From Robiginitomaculum sp. (GTDB lineage Bacteria; Pseudomonadota; Alphaproteobacteria; Caulobacterales; Maricaulaceae), in assembly GCA_021776565.1 (NCBI GenBank), contig JAJFFQ010000023.1:1-64000 (forward strand): a DNA stretch of 64,000 nt. The letters are read 5' to 3'. Positions within the stretch are counted from its first letter, which is position 1, and each line of letters opens with the position of its first letter. Position numbers and translations under genes: made by a program. Shown here piece by piece: positions 17,344 to 28,900 of the stretch. The notes below the pieces were generated by a model. That model made no database searches and had not been told where the DNA came from. It saw nothing but the letters and a program-made list of their open reading frames with translations.

Positions 17344-17475
17344 AATGACCACATATCGCGCTGTGATTTAACGGTCAAACGGCAAAGGCTTCCAAAGTTT
17401 AATTTGCACCTGCCAGTTTATGCATTATACCCGGCAAAACGGTGGGGGCCGTGGATCACAAACCGGGAGGGAAAA

Positions 17476-20193
17476 ATGCGCTTTATCATCACTGGACTTA
17501 TGGCGGGTACCATGCTTGTCGCTTGCAGTCCTGCATCATCGCCAGAAGGAAAAGCCGACACGGCTAATAACGAGATGGCCGGTACTCAAATGCCAGCCTT
17601 GCCGCAATTTGATGAACCGCCTGTTGGCCAGTTGCCCACCGGTATAGCACCAACGTCATATACCTTGCACCTTGTTATCGACCCGACGAGCATAGAATTT
17701 TCAGGCACTGTTGCGATCAAGGTTGATCTTGAAAAAGCCATGAAGGGCTTTTGGATGCACGGTGAAGGATTGATCGTAGAAAACGTCGCCCTTACACTTG
17801 ATGATGGCACCAGTATTGCTGCCAGTTATCAGGAATCAGCTGAACCCGGGGTTTCGCTTGTCACTCTTGAAAGTAATACCGGCCCAGGCACAGGAACCCT
17901 GAAATTTGAATTTCATGCACCGTTTAATCAATCTCTTGACGGGCTGTATCAGGTGCAGCGTGATGGCAGCGCCTATATCGTCAGCCAGCTTGAAGCCATT
18001 GCCGCGCGCAAAATTTTCCCGAGCTTTGATGAGCCACGCTTTAAAGTGCCGTTTGATGTTTCCGTCACGGCCCCCAAAGATGATGCGGTCATTACCAATA
18101 CACCACAAACCGGCGCAATCGAACTGGACGACGGTATGGTGCGTTATGATTTTGCACAAACCAAACCGTTACCAACCTATCTTCTTGCCTTCGCCGTTGG
18201 CCCTTATGACATAAACACCTGGGCGGCGATGCCACCCAATAGCGTTCGTGATTATCCTGTGCCTTTGCGCGGCGTTGCCACCAAGGGAAATGGTAGCCAA
18301 TTGGCTTATGCGCTGGAAAACACAGCCGGCATAGTTGCTGAACAAGAAAAATACTTTGGCATCCCATACCCTTACGCCAAGCTCGACCTGATTGCTGCAC
18401 CGGATTATGCCTTTGGTGCCATGGAAAACCCGGGCGCCATTGTCTTTACCGAGTTTTTGCTGCTGGTCGGCGATGAAGCCTCGCTAAACCAGAAACGTGC
18501 CTATGCTTCGGTTAATTCTCATGAACTGGCGCACCAATGGTTTGGTGATCTTGTCACCCCGAAATGGTGGACTGATATCTGGCTGAACGAGGCCTTTGCT
18601 ACCTGGATGGGCAATAAAACCCTGAGCCTGTGGAAACCGGACGGCGAATTTGATCGCTCCACATTGCGTGGGGCATTGGGTGCCATGAACCAGGATGCCC
18701 TGGCCAGCACCCGTAAAATTCATGAACCGGTGACCCGCAATGCCGCCATCTGGGACGCTTTTGACGGCATTACCTATAGCAAGGGTGCTGGTGTTCTGGC
18801 GATGACGGAAAGCTATGTGGGCGAGGAAGCCTTTCAGGCCGGTGTTCGTGAACATATGAAGCGATTTGCCTTCAAAACCGCAACTGCCGAAGACTTTTTT
18901 ACCTCTCTTGGTGAAGGCTCCGGGCATCCTGAAATTATTGATAGCTTGCGCACATTTATCGAGCAACCTCATGCCCCGCGTGTTGATGTACGCGTCGAGC
19001 ACGTCAACAATAAAACCATATTGCATCTGCACCAGAGCACCTATGCCCCGCTAGGCTCTGCAATTAAGGGCGATGGACGCTGGAAAATCCCGTTTTGCGC
19101 ATCAGGTGAAACTCAGGGCGCGCCCTTCAAGTCCTGCATGATGTTGAGCGAGGAAAATGACACGCTTGAATTGTCCGGTGAAACCGCGCCGGATTATGTC
19201 ATGCCTAATGCAGGCGGCGCAGGATATTATCGCTTTACCCTTGATGATGACGGTTGGAAAAAACTTATTGCCAAAGCAGATACCTTGCCCGCAAGTGAGG
19301 CGCTGGCGCTGCGTAACAGTGCAACAGCGGCGCTTCGTGCCGGTAGCATGAGTAGTGAGAACTGGTTCGGCCTTATTGAAAAACTGGCTAATCACCCGGC
19401 CTGGGACGTGGTTTCTGATGCCGTCAATTCTACAGCAGGTTTTGCTGGCGGGGCGCTGGGCTGGGATGATCCGGCCATGGCCGCCTTTGTTCGCCGCGCT
19501 TTTGGCGCGCGTTATCTTTCCATCAAAGGCAATAGCCGGGGCGATAAACTGCTGCGCACCGCATTGAAACGCCGCCTCGCCCTGACCGGAAAAGATGAGG
19601 ATATACGTGGGCCTCTGGCTGCCAGTGCGATGAAATTTGTTGGTCTGCGTAGCGACGATGATATTGCTGCCTTGGCCCCTGCGGATATGAACACGGCCTT
19701 TGCCATTGCGGTGCAGGACGAAGGCGAACCTTTTGTTTCTGCATTGCAAAGCCTTCTTGAAAAAGAACGCAACCCGGCTGTGCGCGGCGCTGCCATTGGC
19801 GCGTTGGGGGGTACACGAGATGCGGCCCTCGTAGATGAATTGCGCAACTGGTCTTTGGGTGATGCGTTGACCGGGCGCGAAGGCACCCGCTTGTTGGGCG
19901 GCCTGATGTTTGGGCCTTTTGCCGATGAAGGTTGGCAATGGATGACCGCACATTTTGACGAAGTGCTGGCGCGCAGACCCGATCAACGCAAAGCCAGTGC
20001 ACCGGGTATGGGCGGCGCATTTTGCAGCATGGAAAATCGTAAAGAGGTTGAGGCCTTTTTTACCGCCCAAGCGACAAAAATCCCGGGCTATGAACGCTCC
20101 CTGGCACAAACCCTTGAACGCATTGCTCTTTGTTCTGACTTTAAGGATGCCAAGGGCGGCGAACTGGCAGAGGCTTTGGCCAACCGGGGCTAA
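17476..20193 (+). CDS. M1-family metallo-aminopeptidase, lipoprotein
   Basis: A 905-residue zinc aminopeptidase. The start at 17476 is set by GGGAGG just upstream and by a lipoprotein signal whose lipobox is LVAC (residues 14-17). The longer open frame from 17197 lies over the exporter gene and is rejected. The exopeptidase motif GAMENPGAIVFTE and the zinc site HELAHQWFGDL with the distal NEAFATWM glutamate are intact. A C-terminal ERAP1-like helical domain follows (about 560-900). Being a lipoprotein, it should act in the envelope, trimming peptides taken into the periplasm. It is followed after 9 bp by uppP. Confidence 0.95.
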   Translation: MRFIITGLMAGTMLVACSPASSPEGKADTANNEMAGTQMPALPQFDEPPVGQLPTGIAPTSYTLHLVIDPTSIEFSGTVAIKVDLEKAMKGFWMHGEGLIVENVALTLDDGTSIAASYQESAEPGVSLVTLESNTGPGTGTLKFEFHAPFNQSLDGLYQVQRDGSAYIVSQLEAIAARKIFPSFDEPRFKVPFDVSVTAPKDDAVITNTPQTGAIELDDGMVRYDFAQTKPLPTYLLAFAVGPYDINTWAAMPPNSVRDYPVPLRGVATKGNGSQLAYALENTAGIVAEQEKYFGIPYPYAKLDLIAAPDYAFGAMENPGAIVFTEFLLLVGDEASLNQKRAYASVNSHELAHQWFGDLVTPKWWTDIWLNEAFATWMGNKTLSLWKPDGEFDRSTLRGALGAMNQDALASTRKIHEPVTRNAAIWDAFDGITYSKGAGVLAMTESYVGEEAFQAGVREHMKRFAFKTATAEDFFTSLGEGSGHPEIIDSLRTFIEQPHAPRVDVRVEHVNNKTILHLHQSTYAPLGSAIKGDGRWKIPFCASGETQGAPFKSCMMLSEENDTLELSGETAPDYVMPNAGGAGYYRFTLDDDGWKKLIAKADTLPASEALALRNSATAALRAGSMSSENWFGLIEKLANHPAWDVVSDAVNSTAGFAGGALGWDDPAMAAFVRRAFGARYLSIKGNSRGDKLLRTALKRRLALTGKDEDIRGPLAASAMKFVGLRSDDDIAALAPADMNTAFAIAVQDEGEPFVSALQSLLEKERNPAVRGAAIGALGGTRDAALVDELRNWSLGDALTGREGTRLLGGLMFGPFADEGWQWMTAHFDEVLARRPDQRKASAPGMGGAFCSMENRKEVEAFFTAQATKIPGYERSLAQTLERIALCSDFKDAKGGELAEALANRG

Positions 20194-20202
20194 CGAGGCG
20201 AC

Positions 20203-22343
<2,141 letters not shown>

Positions 22344-22409
22344 TCATGGAGCCGCCCTATCGCTGCCTTCTTGAGGCATCACACCAGTATGGCAGAGAAG
22401 GAAAGCACC

Positions 22410-22535
22410 ATGAACGCGCAGACCCGCAAAACCATCAGCCGGACATTCACATTTATCCTGCTTATTGCGGCCAGTTTTTGGTTGTTTGCCTGTCAGGCCA
22501 ATGCCGCAGTGCCGGGAGGTTCTGATGGCGGATAA
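22410..22535 (+). CDS. Small exported or membrane peptide (41 aa)
   Basis: A short frame with a good ribosome binding site (AAGGAAAG) before ATG 22410. It reads MNAQTRKTISRTF, then a hydrophobic stretch TFILLIAASFWLFAC, then QANAAVPGGSDGG. The N-terminus is a textbook signal sequence. LFAC could be a lipobox, or ANA-A a signal peptidase I site, leaving a mature piece of only about 6-17 residues. Its end overlaps the start of a second tiny frame by 11 bp in another frame. No family was recognised. It sits alone between aatA (divergent) and the TPR gene (convergent), so the pair should have its own promoter. Confidence 0.5.
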   Translation: MNAQTRKTISRTFTFILLIAASFWLFACQANAAVPGGSDGG

Positions 22536-22626
22536 AGTATTTGATGGTGGTTTGCGCCTGTTTACCCTGTGCCTTGGTCTGTTGGGGTTTATGTTTCTGA
22601 TGCGCGCAACTCTGTCACTGTTTTAG
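22525..22626 (+). CDS. Small hydrophobic protein (33 aa), coupled to the preceding ORF
   Basis: Reads MADKVFDGGLRLFTLCLGLL, then GFMFLMRATLSLF. One transmembrane helix covers most of the chain. A strong Shine-Dalgarno GGGAGG lies 6 bases before the ATG, inside the end of the 41-aa ORF, so translation is probably coupled. The stop lies 3 bp from the end of the convergent TPR gene. The tight packing (SD, overlap, immediate stop before the next gene) is what real small genes look like, but no homologue is recalled. Confidence 0.5.
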   Translation: MADKVFDGGLRLFTLCLGLLGFMFLMRATLSLF

Positions 22627-22629
22627 GGT

Positions 22630-23559
22630 TTAGTGCGCTTCACCCAGTGTGCCCAAAAGCACCCGCACCTGCGCCGCTTGTGCATCTGTTCCCCCCAGGC
22701 CCAGCGCCTGTTGATAGTGACGCCTTGCCAGTGCAGCATTACCGCTTTCCTGGGCAATAGCACCAAGGCCCATATAGGCTGAGATCATATCAGGATCAAA
22801 GGTCAGGAGGCGTTCAAATACTTCTTTGGCTTCATCATTTTTGCCCTCTTTGGCAATACAAGCTCCATAAAGTGAAAGTTTATCCAGCGCCCAGGGGTCA
22901 TCCTCAATGGCTAGTTCCGCCGCCGCACAGGATTTGGCATCAAGACGTTGTGGCGTAATCTTTGTCGCAGAGGCATCGCGGACAAGGCCGGTGCCACGCA
23001 CCGGTACGGGTGGTGATGTCGCAACATCACCATCACGGGTGGGGGCATTTTCATCATAATTTTGGTGAGTGTTTATTTGCTCATCTTTTGGTGCTGGCGT
23101 GATGCTGGCCACAATAGACGTCTTATCGTGCGTGACCGATGCCGTTGTGTTGGTAGCCGCCGGGGCAAAGCGCAAGCTGGCGGTTTGCACCTGCAAGGCA
23201 TGGTTAAATTGCGCCCGCAACAGCACTGAATGAGCGTATATTTTTACTTCGCTTTGCAAGGGCGGCTCGTTGAAATGATAAATCAGGCGGATGCCATTTT
23301 CGACCGGGCGGACATCAATTGCGGTGACCAGCTGAGTATCCGGTGGCTCGATCCGGGTCTTTTTTGCCTCAACGCCCTTGATAACAATCTCTATGCCGTC
23401 GGCACTGGCCTGTACGAACACTTCATCGGGTTGAGCATCAAAACGCACCAGACTAAGCGCAAATTTGTCGTCAATACCAAGGTTGACATCGCGAACACCG
23501 GCAATAACCGGCGCTGTGCAGATGAGGCTAATAACAAAGGCAAGCTTCAGACAACGCAT
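22630..23559 (-). CDS. Exported TPR protein with an AMIN-like N-terminal domain
   Basis: 309 residues from the ATG at 23559, chosen for its GGAG ribosome binding site and the signal peptide that follows at once (cleavage near VIAGV). Residues about 25-125 are beta-rich (VFVQASADGIEIVIKGVE, NGIRLIYHFNEPP) and resemble AMIN/periplasmic sandwich domains. A low-complexity linker follows, then about three TPR-like helical pairs (DPWALDKLSLYGACIAKEGK, FDPDMISAYMGLGAIAQESG, NAALARRHYQQALGLGG). A role in envelope complexes or pilus assembly (a TadD-like role) is possible, but it is not adjacent to the tad genes and nothing proves it. A CtrA-like box precedes it. Confidence 0.75.
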   Translation of the reverse strand: MRCLKLAFVISLICTAPVIAGVRDVNLGIDDKFALSLVRFDAQPDEVFVQASADGIEIVIKGVEAKKTRIEPPDTQLVTAIDVRPVENGIRLIYHFNEPPLQSEVKIYAHSVLLRAQFNHALQVQTASLRFAPAATNTTASVTHDKTSIVASITPAPKDEQINTHQNYDENAPTRDGDVATSPPVPVRGTGLVRDASATKITPQRLDAKSCAAAELAIEDDPWALDKLSLYGACIAKEGKNDEAKEVFERLLTFDPDMISAYMGLGAIAQESGNAALARRHYQQALGLGGTDAQAAQVRVLLGTLGEAH

Positions 23560-23593
23560 GAACGGGATCTCCATGGGATTATCTGAACGGGCT

Positions 23594-23612
23594 ATGGTTA
23601 ATGAGCGGTAAA
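23594..23612 (-). promoter_or_regulatory. CtrA-like box upstream of the TPR gene
   Basis: On the minus strand this reads TTTACCGCTCATTAACCAT, that is TTTA-N7-TTAACCAT, one base from the CtrA consensus TTAA-N7-TTAAC. It lies 34 bp before the TPR-protein start and 64 bp before the thiolase start on the other strand, so it could serve either. Confidence 0.45.
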
Positions 23613-23675
23613 TAATTTGCACTTGACGCCTGATCGCGGTTACGTTTGCACAGTAACGACTTGAAGGAGAGACCC

Positions 23676-24878
23676 ATGCGTGACGCCGTCATCGTATCCA
23701 CCGTGCGCACACCTATCGGCAAGGCTTATCGCGGTGCCTTTAACAATACCCAGCTACAGGAACTGGGCGGTCATGTCATAAAACATGCGATTGCGCGGGC
23801 CGGACTGGAAGGCGCAGAGGTTGATGATGTCATCATGGGCTGTGCCATGCAGCAAGGCTCTGGCGGGCAAAACCCGGCCCGGCAAATGTTGATCCGTGGC
23901 GGCGTGCCAGACAGCGTCGCTGGTATGAGTGTCGATCGCCAGTGTGCATCGGGCATGATGGGCATTGCCATAGCGGCAAAGCAGGTGCTCTGCGACGGTA
24001 TGAACATCACCGTTGGCGGTGGCGGTGAAAGCATATCACTGGTTCAGAACGAACGCATGAACAGCTATCGTGCGCGCGATCCGTGGATCAAGCAAAACGT
24101 ACCCAATCTTTATATGTCCATGCTGGAAACCGCCGAGATCGTTGCTGATCGCTATAATATTTCCCGCGAGGCGCAGGACGAATACGCGGCTCGCTCACAA
24201 GACCGAACCGCCGCTGCACAAGAAGCCGGACGCTTCGATGACGAGATTGTTGTCTTGCCTACAATTATGAAAGTTATGGACAGGGAAACCAAAGAAATAT
24301 CCGATAAAAACGTGACGCTGGAAAAAGATGAGGGCAATCGCCCAGGCACCACCGCAGAGGCCTTGTCTGGTCTAAAACCGGTGTTCAAAGACGGCATGAC
24401 CGTCAAGGAAGGCCAGTTCATCACCGCTGGTAATGCCTCACAATTATCCGATGGTGCCTCTGCCGCCGTCATTATGGAGGCCGCCGAGGCCTCGCGGCGC
24501 GGGCTGGAGCCATTGGGTGCCTATCGTGGCATATGGGCCGCCGGTCTTAGCCCGGATGAAATGGGCATTGGGCCAGTATTTGCGGTGCCAAGACTGCTCA
24601 AGGCAAACGACCTTACCATGGATGATATAGGCCTGTGGGAACTGAACGAGGCCTTTGCCGTGCAGGTGATTTATTGCCGTGACAAGCTGGGTATTCCCGA
24701 TGAGCTACTTAATGTCGACGGCGGGGCGATCTCGGTCGGTCACCCCTATGGCATGTCCGGTGCGCGCATGGTTGGTCACGCCCTGATCGAGGGCAAACGC
24801 CGGGGTGCCAAATATGTTGTTTGCACCATGTGCGTTGGCGGCGGCATGGGCGCAGCAGGTCTGTTCGAGGTGTATTAG
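23676..24878 (+). CDS. Acetyl-CoA C-acyltransferase (thiolase)
   Basis: 400 residues from the ATG at 23676, which has the ribosome binding site GAAGGAGAG. It is a thiolase with the nucleophile cysteine in [10 protein letters not shown] (about residue 91), the NEAFAVQ histidine-loop region, the catalytic [11 protein letters not shown] and the C-terminal [16 protein letters not shown]. It condenses or cleaves acyl-CoA: either acetoacetyl-CoA formation or the last step of beta-oxidation. No beta-oxidation partner is adjacent, so the direction is open. It is divergent from the TPR gene. Confidence 0.94.
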   Translation: MRDAVIVSTVRTPIGKAYRGAFNNTQLQELGGHVIKHAIARAGLEGAEVDDVIMGCAMQQGSGGQNPARQMLIRGGVPDSVAGMSVDRQCASGMMGIAIAAKQVLCDGMNITVGGGGESISLVQNERMNSYRARDPWIKQNVPNLYMSMLETAEIVADRYNISREAQDEYAARSQDRTAAAQEAGRFDDEIVVLPTIMKVMDRETKEISDKNVTLEKDEGNRPGTTAEALSGLKPVFKDGMTVKEGQFITAGNASQLSDGASAAVIMEAAEASRRGLEPLGAYRGIWAAGLSPDEMGIGPVFAVPRLLKANDLTMDDIGLWELNEAFAVQVIYCRDKLGIPDELLNVDGGAISVGHPYGMSGARMVGHALIEGKRRGAKYVVCTMCVGGGMGAAGLFEVY

Positions 24879-24882
24879 TACC

Positions 24883-24920
24883 CCTTCTCCCCCCTCTCTT
24901 TGCTTTGGGGAGAGAGAAGG
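24883..24920 (+). terminator. Imperfect pyrimidine/purine stem downstream of the thiolase gene
   Basis: CCTTCTC (24883-24889) pairs with GAGAAGG (24914-24920), with more partial pairing between the C/T-rich left arm and the GGGGAGAGA right arm. It begins 4 bp after the thiolase stop. The sequence type (CCCTCTCC...GGAGAGGG...GATGAGGGG) is a common dispersed repeat that may double as a terminator; no T run follows. Confidence 0.4.
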
Positions 24921-24934
24921 TTGGGATGAGGGGC

Positions 24935-24958
24935 TTGAACCTTAAATTAGGATACTAA
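24935..24958. repeat. Dispersed 24-bp repeat, copy 2
   Basis: 21 of 24 bases equal 6072-6095. Here the copy sits directly before the inverted REP-like pair at 24971-25056. Confidence 0.55.
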
Positions 24959-24970
24959 ATCAAGAAAAAT

Positions 24971-25001
24971 CTGGATTACCGGGACACGCCCGGTAATGAC
25001 A
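24971..25001 (+). repeat. 31-bp palindromic dispersed repeat, copy 1
   Basis: A REP-like palindrome starting CTGGATTACCGGG and ending CCCGGTAATGACA. Its inverted partner is at 25026-25056 and a third copy lies at 52060-52090. This sequence type is common between genes in alphaproteobacteria. Confidence 0.75.
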
Positions 25002-25025
25002 AATCATGGATTTGTTGTCCTAAAC

Positions 25026-25056
25026 TGTCATTACCCGGTTTATCCGGGTAATCCAG
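25026..25056 (-). repeat. 31-bp palindromic dispersed repeat, copy 2 (inverted)
   Basis: TGTCATTACCCGG...CCGGGTAATCCAG is the inverse of copy 1, 24 bp away. The pair could fold into one large cruciform. It abuts the stop codon of the DoxX gene and may end both convergent transcripts. Confidence 0.75.
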
Positions 25057-25057
25057 T

Positions 25058-25498
25058 CTAAACGGTACCATCTCCGCGCAAAAAGCTTTTCAGCGCCAAT
25101 TTCCGCTTCTGGCTAACCCCGGCCAGCACCAAAAGGCCCGCAAGAATACCCAGGTTTTTGATGAAATTTTGCAACTCATGCGCCGCCTCGGTGTCAGAAA
25201 AATTCCAAAAATCATGCATAGTAAAATTGATGATGAAGATATAGAGCACAAACCCGAAGCAGACATTTCGCACATGGCGATTGGTCAACAGCAATAGTGA
25301 ACCCAGTACTTGCGCCACACCGGCAACAGGCAGCAACAGGGCAGCATAGGGAATGTGATGGCGGTGCATCAGTTCCAGTTGCATTTCCGGGGCCACGAGT
25401 TTAGTCAGTCCTGGCAACAGGAAATACAAGGCCAGCAAAATGCGGCCTGTCGTTACTAACATTTTTGATGATGCGTTCTGCACAATAAAATTCTCCAT
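25058..25498 (-). CDS. DoxX-family membrane protein
   Basis: 146 residues from the ATG at 25498 (the frame extends further upstream without a convincing start). It has four membrane helices: GRILLALYFLLPGLTKLV, AALLLPVAGVAQVLGSLLLL, NVCFGFVLYIFIINF and LGILAGLLVLAGV. The first helix with the glycine/proline pattern and the QVLGSLLLLT segment are typical of DoxX/DoxD-like proteins. These are linked to redox or thiosulfate metabolism in some organisms, but the function here is unknown. No ribosome binding site is obvious, so the start is uncertain. Confidence 0.75.
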   Translation of the reverse strand: MENFIVQNASSKMLVTTGRILLALYFLLPGLTKLVAPEMQLELMHRHHIPYAALLLPVAGVAQVLGSLLLLTNRHVRNVCFGFVLYIFIINFTMHDFWNFSDTEAAHELQNFIKNLGILAGLLVLAGVSQKRKLALKSFLRGDGTV

Positions 25499-25602
25499 AA
25501 AATGACATGGTACTCTTTGTGCTGAGTGTACAAAATCCAAGGGCGATTGCCATGCCTGACCCTAAAGATATATGATGGGTTTTGTGGGAATTGATAAAAT
25601 AA

Positions 25603-25956
25603 ATGGCCGTCTCAACGCAATTCAAAGCCTTTATTGGTGAACATTTAACTGGTCTGGGCGCGATCAGCACCCGCCATATGTTTGGTGGGGCAGGCGTCTA
25701 TTGTCGGGGCGTGATGTTTGCCCTCATAGCCGATGATGTTCTTTATATGAAAGTCAGTGAGGCCATGAAGGCAGAACTGGCGCCTTTGGGTTGCGGGCCG
25801 TTTATGGTTGATTTTGGCAAAGGCGACGAGCCACGCCCGATGAACGGATATTGGGAAATACCGCAAAGCGCCATGGATGATCCGGGTGAGGCATGCGAAT
25901 GGGGACAGGGAGCACTTGATTTTGCACTATCGCAACAGAGCAAAAAGAAACGTTAA
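25603..25956 (+). CDS. TfoX N-terminal-domain protein
   Basis: 117 residues. The whole chain corresponds to the TfoX/Sxy N-terminal domain: STRHMFGGAGVYCRGVMFALIADDVLYMKV is the family signature region, followed by GYWEIPQSAMDDPG near the C-terminus. The C-terminal helix-hairpin-helix part found in the competence regulator TfoX is absent, as in most alphaproteobacterial members. A link to competence is therefore not established. It ends 4 bp from the convergent podJ-like gene. Confidence 0.88.
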   Translation: MAVSTQFKAFIGEHLTGLGAISTRHMFGGAGVYCRGVMFALIADDVLYMKVSEAMKAELAPLGCGPFMVDFGKGDEPRPMNGYWEIPQSAMDDPGEACEWGQGALDFALSQQSKKKR

Positions 25957-25960
25957 GGCG

Positions 25961-28900
25961 TTAATTCACCGCTTCAGCTTCAAGTTTTGTCAATAGCGCC
26001 GAATCAATACGGCCCGTTTGTGCCAAACCATTATCACGCTCATAGGCAATAACAGCGCGTTTTGTCGCATCGCCAATATTGCCATCCGCCGGGCCGGGAT
26101 TATAGCCCAGCCTGGCCAGAAGTATTTGTGTGCGGGCGATATTGGGTGCGGTGTTCAATTGTGGCCTGGCCCAGCTGACATTGTTAAAAACACCATTGGC
26201 AGCAAGATCAAGGGGCCGGGCACTAAAGTTTGCCAATAATTTATTGGCTTCACCCATGGCAGGGACGGGCAGGGACGCACCAATTTCATCAGCACGTTCT
26301 TTGGCACCCCCGTCACCAGCCTTGGCAGCAATGGAATACCAGGCGAAGGCTTCGATAAGGGATTCGGGAACCCCAAGGCCTTGTTCGTACAAAAAGGCCA
26401 GATTGTATTGGGAGTTGGTCAACCCCATGCGAGCTGCTTCCTGAAACCATTTGGCCGCCGTTTCATAGCTTTGCGGCACGCTATTGCCTTCGGCATACAT
26501 CATCGCAAGGTTGTGCATGGCCCGACGATTACCACCATTGGCTGCCCGTTCTGTCCAGCGGCGCCCTTCGGTGTCATCCTTGGCAACCCCTGTGCCGTCT
26601 TCATAAAGCTTGCCCAGACGATACTGGGCAATGGGAAGGCCGCGATTGGCGGCCTGACGCATCAGGGTAATACCGCCTTGTGTATCACCGGCATCTATCT
26701 TGGCAGAGGCAAGTTGAAACTGCGCTATCGGATCACCATTTGCTGCCGCCTGTTGAATGGTCAACCGTCCGGTGTTGCCCCCGGTATTGCCAATGGAGCC
26801 AGGACTGGTTTGGTTTTGCCCCGCCCTGGTTTTGCTGGCCTGCTCTAATGGTGCCGCCTTGACCGGAATGGTGGGTTGGGAGCGCGGTATACTTGCGGGC
26901 GTATTTGATGCTGTTTGTGATGTTCGGGCGGGTGTTTGACTGACTGTCTGAACCGGCAATGGTCGTGATGCAGTATTTTGTTTTGGCGGAGTGCTTGCCT
27001 GTGCTGGCTCTTTCTCTGGTGGGCTTTCAAATGTCGGAATTGTATCCGCACCATCCAGGCTTGGGGTTTGCACGGATGATTGCTGGTCGTTATCAACAGG
27101 CGATGGCAGGGCAGCAATTTGTGTATTTTGATCTATGTTACCAGTGCCATTTATCAGCGAATCCCAATTGCCATTATCAGCTGTTGCTGGCCCTGGGTTG
27201 GTATTGCTTCCCCGATTACCAAAATCCATGAATGTCATGCCGCCCGCGCCAACAATGGCAATAATGGCAATAAAACTGGCGGCCATAAGAAGTTTGCGTG
27301 AACCACCCGAGGGCGTGGGGGGGCCACCACTATGTGCTGTGCCTTGAGAGGATGCGCCCCCTCCTGGCACACGAACGCTACGCCGGGCGGCGGTTATAAA
27401 ACTGGCATCAGCGGTCGCGCCAACCGGGGCACGTTGTGCGGGTTCGTCGGGTGGGTAAATCGGCGCACTGATTATCGGCGCGGCCTCGGGGGCAACCTCT
27501 GATGGGGCTTCTGCGAATTGGTGTTCATGATCTGGCACCGGCCCAAACTCATCATCTGGTTGATTAACAATTTCAGGCGGAAGCGGCGGCAGGGACGGCG
27601 GCGCATTTTCAGAAAACATATCCGGTGGTCTAATCACTTCTTCCAGTGCGCAATTGATGTCCTGTGCAGACGTTGCCGCAAGGGGCGGCGGGGTTCCTGA
27701 ACCAGACAGGGTCGGGTCAAAGGGGGGCATAGCATCCGGGGGTTTTTCCAATGCCTCCAGGCGCTCGGTCAAGGCGGTCATGGCTTTTTGGACGGGAGAC
27801 TCATCCTGCGTTTGTGTCTCGCTGACATCCAGCCGGTCATGAATACGCCCCATGGCGTCTTCAATCATTTTTGCCGTGCGCTCTTCTGCGGCGGCCATGC
27901 GGGTTTCCAGATTGTCTTCGACACTGCGTTGCGCCTCAACAGTGCTCAGTTTTTCTTCAAGCCTTGTTATGGCCCCGGTCAAACCATCGCCAATTTTATC
28001 AATCGCGGCAGCGTGATCGTTTTGAAATTCACGAAATCGCCCATCCAGCATTTTATCCAGACCAATGGCCGTGTTGCGTTCTGTTTCAACAAACCGGTGT
28101 TCAATGGCATTGCCAAGTTTACCAACCTCGCTGGCAATGCGCTCCAGCGTGTTGGCATGACGTTTTTCTGTGCTGGTAAGGTTGTTACGCATTTCGCGAA
28201 GGGACGCCTCAAACTGTTCCAGACGTGGTGCCGCCGATTGCAACTCAATCTGGCTGGCTAGCTGCCCTCTGGTCTGGGCCACAACATGGATCAGTTCTTC
28301 ACTTAACGCCTTGAAGCGGCGAGAGAACATATCCGACAGGCCGTCACTGCCGTTTTCACTTATATTTTTCTCTGATTGTCGCATCCGGTCATCAACCGAG
28401 GCAAAACTGGCCTCCAGTGTGCGTACTGCATTGTCGGTCATGCGCTCGGCGGCGCCCAGACGCTGGCTTAGTTCATCGGATCGCGAATTGACCAGTTCAA
28501 GCTCTTTTGAAAGTTCATGACGCGCTCTGCCAAGTTGCAGGTCTGTTTGTTCGGAAACTGTATCAATGCGGCGGGCCGAATCCTCGGTAGCGCGATCAAC
28601 CTTGTTAATCACCCGATCCAGTTCATCACGGGATTTTCCAGCCAGAGCCTCAAGGGTATCAAGTGAACCTTCCAGCTTGTCTGTCACCCCTGTATGAGCC
28701 TTCTCCACGCCTTCCAGGCGCGTTAACATACCCAGAACCGATTGATCGATCCCGGTGATTGCCAGTGTTGAGCGGCGCTCCGCGGCTTCAAGCCGGGCGG
28801 TTAGCTCCCCGATGGCATCATGAACATCCAGATGGTTGGCATTATTGGAAAGAATGGACAGGGATCCAGGTGCGGTAAAACGGGCGCGTTCGTAAGTTTG

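Noticed and set aside
17197-17475. N-terminal extension of the M1 aminopeptidase
   Set aside because: The extension is antisense to the cation exporter gene and lacks a signal peptide; the ATG at 17476 has GGGAGG and a lipoprotein signal.
19102-20109. 335-codon minus-strand frame opposite the aminopeptidase
   Set aside because: Shadow of a strongly biased plus-strand gene; no family pattern, composition of a reverse-complement frame.
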